This document shows, in pieces, positions 61,001-64,000 of a stretch of 64,000 nt of DNA. The notes beneath the pieces are model-generated. The model saw only the letters and a list, made by a program, of their open reading frames with translations. It searched no databases and was not told the DNA's origin. Every line of letters starts with the position of its first letter. Positions within the stretch are counted from its first letter, which is position 1. The DNA is from Nonomuraea jiangxiensis (GTDB lineage: Bacteria; Actinomycetota; Actinomycetes; Streptosporangiales; Streptosporangiaceae): the NCBI RefSeq assembly GCF_900099965.1, contig NZ_FNDJ01000015.1, forward strand, positions 62,001 through 126,000, read 5' to 3'. The translations under genes were made by a program, and so were the position numbers.

Positions 61001-61490
61001 GACGGCGGTGCTGGCGAGCGTGGTGCACGGCGACGGCCCGTTGGGCACGGGCATGGCGCACGCGCTGGCCTGCGGCATGGGTCACGAGAACGCCGCCGAC
61101 CGCGCCGCTGCCACCGACGCGCTGCTCACCTTGGCGGCGCGGCGGGAGGTGCCGGTGGCGGCGCTGGCGGAGGCGGTGACGGCACTGGTACGGGCCGACT
61201 TCCTCAAGCTCAACCGGGTGGTCGCGGTGCTCGACGACGCCACACAGGCCGGAGCCCACGAGGTGGTGTGGGAGGTGGTCGTACGGGTGCTGCCGGGGTT
61301 GTTACCCGCGGAAGGGGAGCGGCCGCGGGCCGGGGCCGCCGACCTGCTGGCGGCCGGTGCTCGGGCGGCCAGGATCGCGGGAGTACGGGCGGAGGTGCCG
61401 GAGGTGGAGGCGGTGGCGGCCCGCAAGGGGTCGAGCAGGCTTGTGCAGGAGGCGCGGCGCTTACGGCATCTGATCGCCGCACCTAGGTGA
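58047..61490 (+). CDS. DUF6493-like repeat-rich protein
   Basis: About 1147 residues from GTG 58047, or 1049 from GTG 58341. After twelve 8-residue repeats (58053-58340) comes VWDGLLKLVRAGDTAGTLRV then VTELDAGGRKVVAAALPGYV, the start typical of DUF6493 proteins. Residues to about 475 are helical repeats. A low-complexity linker of about 230 residues follows (59476-60130). The conserved C-terminal half starts SPEELAREIADFDWPPDVYA and includes a segment with LGWWPLVLPSHRELVAAHLS. Function unknown; elsewhere such genes sit beside SWIM zinc-finger and MoxR/VWA genes, none of which is here. The true start is unsure; GAGGGA lies 11 bases before GTG 58341. Confidence 0.75.
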   Translation: MNTYRAADPNGDRAADANARQATDSSGRRVTDLKRGQAVDPNGGRVADLKGRRATDPNGGRAADANGGRVPDSSGRRVTGLQGRRAAGLKGRRGTDPNVWDGLLKLVRAGDTAGTLRVVTELDAGGRKVVAAALPGYVAEQGRVGRWWGWPEQCAPLLVAGVACLGGPAAVAEWLFRRELRWAPDDDPGCLLGLLRQRPAGWRADLARRVAVRVRLPELRHWMLAAELVRDAGIEPPDDAAFMAGWLRALSPATAAGDPLFAAYRGRIFEIDGLATADLWRTVESVVRLVADGLLERAAVIDGVVRRLLRDGASAPVPFAVLHDRLDLDLDEAACRAADYARLLPAGPVAVADLALTQLRRLEESGRLAEELFAEAVAALAFRPEKKLLRALVTWAGEAVLRDAGRVPAVLRAMASIFTQDMLALQEQAVRLALTVAPQADPDAREVVREAAGALPAELRGLIAAVYGDGAAAEAAHAASPHAASSHAASSHAASSHGASPHAGATPAGVLPVGMAPAGVLPVGAIAVGAAPTEAAPVGAIAAGAAPTEGVPVGAVVQSQSHTSALTPSPPDTTPRTVGGVPGVTPLAARGVPGVGPLVGGGVPGAGSLAGEDVLGEGALGGGSLVTGGVAGTAPSVGGGLAGTGTLAGGGVLGAASLVGGRVAGTGTLGAGGGVLGAASLIRGRGAGVVAVTGGGVVGLPGPVASPEELAREIADFDWPPDVYAYERLLAGLAEWSHRAPWALREALRAWWRPFNPEDYGHYGSEIDEGLVAVVRRAFLAFASPDNSKALSAESTTKRWRPRAPGALDRIYLQRARELVTAFEQGTGYPVLLATPTRGTGHVDPGVLLDRIELLEAGGVAALPADLAQALLRLPREVGAAYVRRAGRLTSEAGRTCAAWMRGGGLADPRVTVFVRAQHGRAGLWAELAPPPAELPAAIRGLFELQTGHTYTLGWWPLVLPSHRELVAAHLSCYLPASMTSADGQTAVLASVVHGDGPLGTGMAHALACGMGHENAADRAAATDALLTLAARREVPVAALAEAVTALVRADFLKLNRVVAVLDDATQAGAHEVVWEVVVRVLPGLLPAEGERPRAGAADLLAAGARAARIAGVRAEVPEVEAVAARKGSSRLVQEARRLRHLIAAPR
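58053..58340 (+). repeat. Twelve 24-bp tandem repeats (8-residue units)
   Basis: Exactly 288 nt made of 12 units with consensus G-[GR]-R-[AV]-[AT]-D-x-[NKS], for example GRRATDPN, GGRAADAN and GRRVTDLK. The units end precisely where the DUF6493 core begins at GTG 58341. GC at third positions is lower than in the neighbouring coding sequence, so it may have expanded recently or be untranslated leader. Confidence 0.85.
59476..60130 (+). repeat. Low-complexity repeats in the DUF6493-like linker
   Basis: Three kinds of in-frame repeats follow one another: a 15-bp unit CAYGCTGCGTCGTCY giving HAASS (59476-59555), repeats giving PAGVLPVGxA and VGAIAxGAAPTE (59565-59720), then units of about 30-33 bp giving GGGVLGAASLV-like glycine-rich sequence (59780-60130). 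They would form a flexible linker of about 220 residues. Confidence 0.8.
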
Positions 61491-61583
61491 TTGATCTACA
61501 TCGTAAAGGCGCGCGCCGGGTCGAGTGACGAAGTCGGCCCAGCGGCCCAGCGGCGACGGCCATCGGCCCCGTGGTGGCTCAGA

Positions 61584-61762
61584 CCCCGGTGGTGACGGTC
61601 AGACCCCGGTGACGACGGTTTGGACCCCGGTGGTGTCGGCTATCGGCCCCGGTGGTAACGACTACTGGGGGTGACGGCCGTCTTCCCCTCCGGTGGTGAC
61701 GGCTGTCTCCCCGGGGGGTGCCCCCGGTGTGGTGCCGGTCATCGGGCCCGGTGGTGACGGCC
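61584..61762. repeat. Short direct repeats CCCCGGTGGTGACGGYC
   Basis: About eight copies of CCCCGGTGGTGACGGTC, some degenerate, at 61584, 61604, 61625, 61647, about 61666, 61689, 61722 and 61746. Spacing is about 20 nt at first. The block fills most of the 412-nt gap between the DUF6493-like gene and the IclR gene, which holds no credible gene. It may be a protein-binding cluster or a decayed minisatellite. Confidence 0.7.
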
Positions 61763-61902
61763 ACCCACATCTGCGCGGTGGTGGCGACCGTCGGCGCCGT
61801 AGGTAAGCCGAAGGCGGATTCAAGGGTCGGAGGGCTGCGGGGCTGTTGTTGCAAAGTTCGCCGTGTGGTGTGGCCGGGCGGGCGGCAGGCGCGGCCCGGG
61901 GG

Positions 61903-63381
61903 TCAGAACGTGGCCGGGAGATCGCCCGGCGGTGCGGCGTCGTCCCATGTGGGATCGCGGAGGTGGGCCAGGTCGGCCTCCATCCGGGTGGCGGCCTCGG
62001 TCAGCGCGGGCAGGACGTCGCGCAGCAGGTCGGCCGGGGTGGCGCGGCTGGCGTGGGTGGCGACGTTGACGGCCGCCACCGTCCGCCCGCCGGGGCCGCG
62101 TACGGGCACCGCGATCGAGCGCACCCCCTCCTCCAGCTCCTGGTCAACCAGCGCGTAGCCGTCGGCGGCGGCCTGCCGGACGGCGGCGGCCAGCTCGGCG
62201 GGGGAGGTGACGGTGTAGCGCGACAGCGGCCGAGGGACGATCGCCGCCAGCCGTTCGGCGGGCTGGTCGGCCAGCAGCACCCGGCCCATCGAGGTGGCGT
62301 AGGCGGGAAAGTGGGTGCCGACGGTGATGTTCACGCTCATGATGCTCACCGTGGGCACCCGGGCCACGTAGACGACGTCGTCGCCGGACAGCACCGCGAC
62401 CGAGGCCGACTCGCGCACCCGCGCCACCAGGTCGGCCAGGTGCGGCTGGACGATCTCGCCCAGGGTGCGGGCCGACAGGTGGGCGTAGCCGAGCTCCAGC
62501 ACCTTGGGCAGCAGCAGGTGCCGGTTGCCGTCGGCGGCGGCGTAGCCGAGGCGTTCGAGCGTGTGGACCGCCCGCCGCACGGTGGCGCGGGGCAGGCCGG
62601 TGACCCGGGCGGCGCCGGCGAGGCTCACCCCGCCGACGGCCGAGCCGAGCGCGACCAGCACCGCCAGGCCCCGGGCCAGCGACTGCAGGCCGCCCTCGCC
62701 CGGGTCGGGGGCGCGGGCGGCCGGGCGGGGCTCGGGCGGCGGGCCGGCCAGTGCGGCCTCCATGCGCTTGACGGTTTCCCGCATGCGAGGCAGCGCGTAC
62801 GCGGCCAGCCCCGCGACCGTGTGCCTGCTGGTGTGGCTGACCACGCTCAGCGCGCAGGCGGCCTTGCCGTCCGGGCCGCGTACGGGCAGCGCGACCGCGA
62901 TCAGCCCCGGCTCGATGAGCTGATCGTCCTCGGCCCACGGCGCTGCCGGGTCGAGCAGCGCCAGCCCGGCCGCGCACCGGTCGGCGGGCAGTTGGTCGCC
63001 GACCCGGAAGACGATCGACATCGTGCGCCGCCGGGCGAACTGCGCGATGAAGCGCACCGCGTCGCCGTCCCGCACGGCCAGCGACACCGACTCCTTCAGC
63101 TCGCGGGCCAGCTCGCAGGCCGCCGGGGCGAGCGCGTCGCGCAGGCCGCCGCAGGTCAGATAGGCCTCGCCGAGCTCCATCAGGCGCGGCGCGAGCAGCA
63201 CGTCGCGCCCGTCGATCCGCAGGTAGCCCAGCCCGGCGAGGGTGGCCAGCGCCCGGTCGACCGTGGCGCGGGCCAGGCCGGTGGCGCGGACCAGGTCCGT
63301 GGCGCGGGTGCCCCGGCCTGGGGCGGCGGCGCAGGCGCGCAGCACCATCAGCCCGCGCTCCAGGGTTCCGGCCGGTTCCAT
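61903..63381 (-). CDS. Tandem IclR-family regulator (two IclR modules)
   Basis: A 492-residue protein made of two complete IclR units. The first has helix-turn-helix RATDLVRATGLARATVDRAL, then an effector domain with VSLAVRDGDAVRFIAQFARR. The second, from about residue 240, has LAGAARVTGLPRATVRRAVH and its own effector domain (VAVLSGDDVVYVARVPTVSI). Ordinary IclR proteins are about 250 residues; double forms are known in actinomycetes beside beta-ketoadipate (pca) genes. ATG 63381 is preceded by AAAGGGG. It is divergent from a pcaI-like CoA-transferase gene and probably controls it through the palindromes at 63451-63474. Confidence 0.88.
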   Translation of the reverse strand: MEPAGTLERGLMVLRACAAAPGRGTRATDLVRATGLARATVDRALATLAGLGYLRIDGRDVLLAPRLMELGEAYLTCGGLRDALAPAACELARELKESVSLAVRDGDAVRFIAQFARRRTMSIVFRVGDQLPADRCAAGLALLDPAAPWAEDDQLIEPGLIAVALPVRGPDGKAACALSVVSHTSRHTVAGLAAYALPRMRETVKRMEAALAGPPPEPRPAARAPDPGEGGLQSLARGLAVLVALGSAVGGVSLAGAARVTGLPRATVRRAVHTLERLGYAAADGNRHLLLPKVLELGYAHLSARTLGEIVQPHLADLVARVRESASVAVLSGDDVVYVARVPTVSIMSVNITVGTHFPAYATSMGRVLLADQPAERLAAIVPRPLSRYTVTSPAELAAAVRQAAADGYALVDQELEEGVRSIAVPVRGPGGRTVAAVNVATHASRATPADLLRDVLPALTEAATRMEADLAHLRDPTWDDAAPPGDLPATF

Positions 63382-63406
63382 CGATCCCCTTTCTTGCGAA
63401 GGTGCT

Positions 63407-63436
63407 TTGACACGGGCGCCTTCGCGTGAACATACT
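63407..63436 (+). promoter_or_regulatory. Promoter of the CoA-transferase gene
   Basis: TTGACA (63407-63412) and CATACT (63431-63436) with an 18-nt spacer point towards the CoA-transferase gene. The palindromic operators begin 15 bases downstream, near the expected transcription start. Confidence 0.6.
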
Positions 63437-63450
63437 CGATCGCACAATAA

Positions 63451-63474
63451 CGAACTTAAGTTCGCTGAGCGAAC
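63451..63474. promoter_or_regulatory. IclR-type overlapping palindromes
   Basis: CGAACTTAAGTTCG (63451-63464) is a perfect 14-bp palindrome. It overlaps GTTCGC-TGA-GCGAAC (63460-63474), a second perfect inverted repeat. Together they give three GTTCG/CGAAC half-sites between the IclR and CoA-transferase genes, as expected for an IclR-type binding site. Confidence 0.75.
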
Positions 63475-63495
63475 ACATTGGCTGAACGGAGCGTC

Positions 63496-64000
63496 GTGCG
63501 GAGAGACAAGGTGGTCGCGACGGCCGAGGAGGCGCTGGCGGGCGTGCGCGACGGCGCGTCGTTCGCGGTCGGCGGCTTCGGCCTCAGCGGCATCCCGAAC
63601 ATCCTGATCCGAGCCCTCTACGACAGCGGCGTCACCGGCATCGGCGTGGTGTCGAACAACTGCGGCGTCGACGGCGGCGGCCTGGGCGTGCTGCTGGCGG
63701 CCGGTCGCATCGCCCGGGTGACCGCCTCCTACATCGGCGACAACAAGGAGTTCGCCCGGCAATACCTGGCGGGCGAGCTGGAGGTCGAGCTGACCCCGCA
63801 GGGCAGCCTGGCCGAGCGGCTGCGCGCCGGCGGCGCGGGCGTTCCCGCCTTCTACACCCCCGCCGGAGTCGGCACGCCGGTCGCCGACGGCGGCCTGCCG
63901 CTGCGCCACCACCCGGACGGCTCGATCGCCAAGGCCTCCCAGCCGAAGGAGGTGCGCGAGTTCGACGGCCGCGAATACGTGCTGGAGCACGCCATCACCA
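63496..64000 (+). CDS. pcaI: 3-oxoacid CoA-transferase subunit A, N-terminal part
   Basis: The first 168 codons of a CoA-transferase alpha subunit are in the window. VVATAEEALAGVRDGASFAV plus GGFGLSGIPNILIRAL is the family start, VVSNNCGVDGGGLGVLL and ASYIGDNKEFARQYLAGELE follow, with LTPQGSLAERLRAGGAGVPA (the SENG-bearing subunit is the other one). Such enzymes move CoA from succinyl-CoA to 3-oxoadipate (PcaI) or acetoacetate (ScoA). The adjacent double IclR regulator favours the beta-ketoadipate pathway. GTG 63496 has CGGAG upstream. The gene continues past the window end. Confidence 0.85.
   Translation, partial: MRRDKVVATAEEALAGVRDGASFAVGGFGLSGIPNILIRALYDSGVTGIGVVSNNCGVDGGGLGVLLAAGRIARVTASYIGDNKEFARQYLAGELEVELTPQGSLAERLRAGGAGVPAFYTPAGVGTPVADGGLPLRHHPDGSIAKASQPKEVREFDGREYVLEHAIT

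Noticed and set aside
61579..61854. A 91-codon minus-strand frame with TTGADSRHH-type repeats
   Set aside because: It only translates the short direct repeats at 61584-61762; no start context and no known domain.
1..64000. CRISPR arrays, toxin-antitoxin pairs, restriction or other defence islands, prophage genes
   Set aside because: I looked for repeat-spacer patterns and for recognisable defence or phage proteins and found none; the direct repeats at 61.6 kb have no uniform spacers.

Overview
This is a GC-rich window with strong G/C bias at third codon positions, many GTG starts, GTGA/ATGA stop-start overlaps, secreted lipoprotein sugar-binding proteins, an ECF41 sigma factor, SpoIIE-type phosphatases with PAS and GAF sensors, and a DUF6493-like protein. 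Together these point to a filamentous actinomycete chromosome. Streptosporangiales (a Nonomuraea-like soil genus) is my best guess, but that is inference. I see no rRNA, tRNA, CRISPR array or intact insertion sequence. 

Layout. 0-5.6 kb: tail of an aldo/keto reductase, MFS exporter, nitronate-monooxygenase-like enzyme, PAS-GAF-SpoIIE phosphatase, secreted trypsin-like protease and a small secreted protein. 5.7-15.1 kb: a sugar locus. A DeoR-type regulator and a GH4 glycosidase face an operon of PfkB kinase, lipoprotein sugar-binding protein, two permeases and a secreted PIG-L deacetylase with a CBM9-like domain. The divergent promoter region holds inverted repeats. 15.2-22.3 kb: a second SpoIIE phosphatase, a GH15 trehalase/glucoamylase-like enzyme, a small P-loop kinase, and a TetR plus FAD monooxygenase pair with three copies of one palindromic operator. 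22.4-30.1 kb: MFS, MarR, histidine kinase, OmpR-type response regulator, a frameshifted acyltransferase and an 869-residue LuxR-family ATPase. 30.1-38.9 kb: a xylan side-chain/oligosaccharide locus with a GH3 xylosidase-like enzyme, LplB/LplC/LipO-type ABC transporter, DUF624 protein and a convergent GH67 alpha-glucuronidase. 39-41.5 kb: ECF41 sigma factor with an NDH-2-like oxidoreductase, and a MerR regulator. 42-44.2 kb: PL3 pectate lyase under a LacI-type operator, followed by a broken secreted metallopeptidase gene. 44.2-50.2 kb: a Gfo/Idh plus ThuA pair, then two TetR-controlled modules (FAD monooxygenase; MHS-type transporter). 50.6-58 kb: a loosely packed region with an ArsR-like regulator, a serine peptidase, small orphan genes and several gene remnants, including an acyl-CoA-ligase pseudogene with several frameshifts. 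58-64 kb: a repeat-rich DUF6493-like protein, a patch of short direct repeats, a tandem IclR-IclR regulator and the start of a pcaI-like CoA-transferase gene with a palindromic operator between them. 

Theme. Most intact genes take up and degrade plant polysaccharides and sugars (xylan, glucuronoxylan, pectin, trehalose-like and unknown glycosides). Each small module carries its own regulator, and for many of them the operator can be read directly as an inverted repeat. No single clearly new defence or biosynthetic system is evident. The strongest candidates for something undescribed are the DeoR/PfkB/PIG-L/GH4 sugar locus, the repeat-rich DUF6493-like gene, and the divergent gene pair whose start codons lie inside its own operators.
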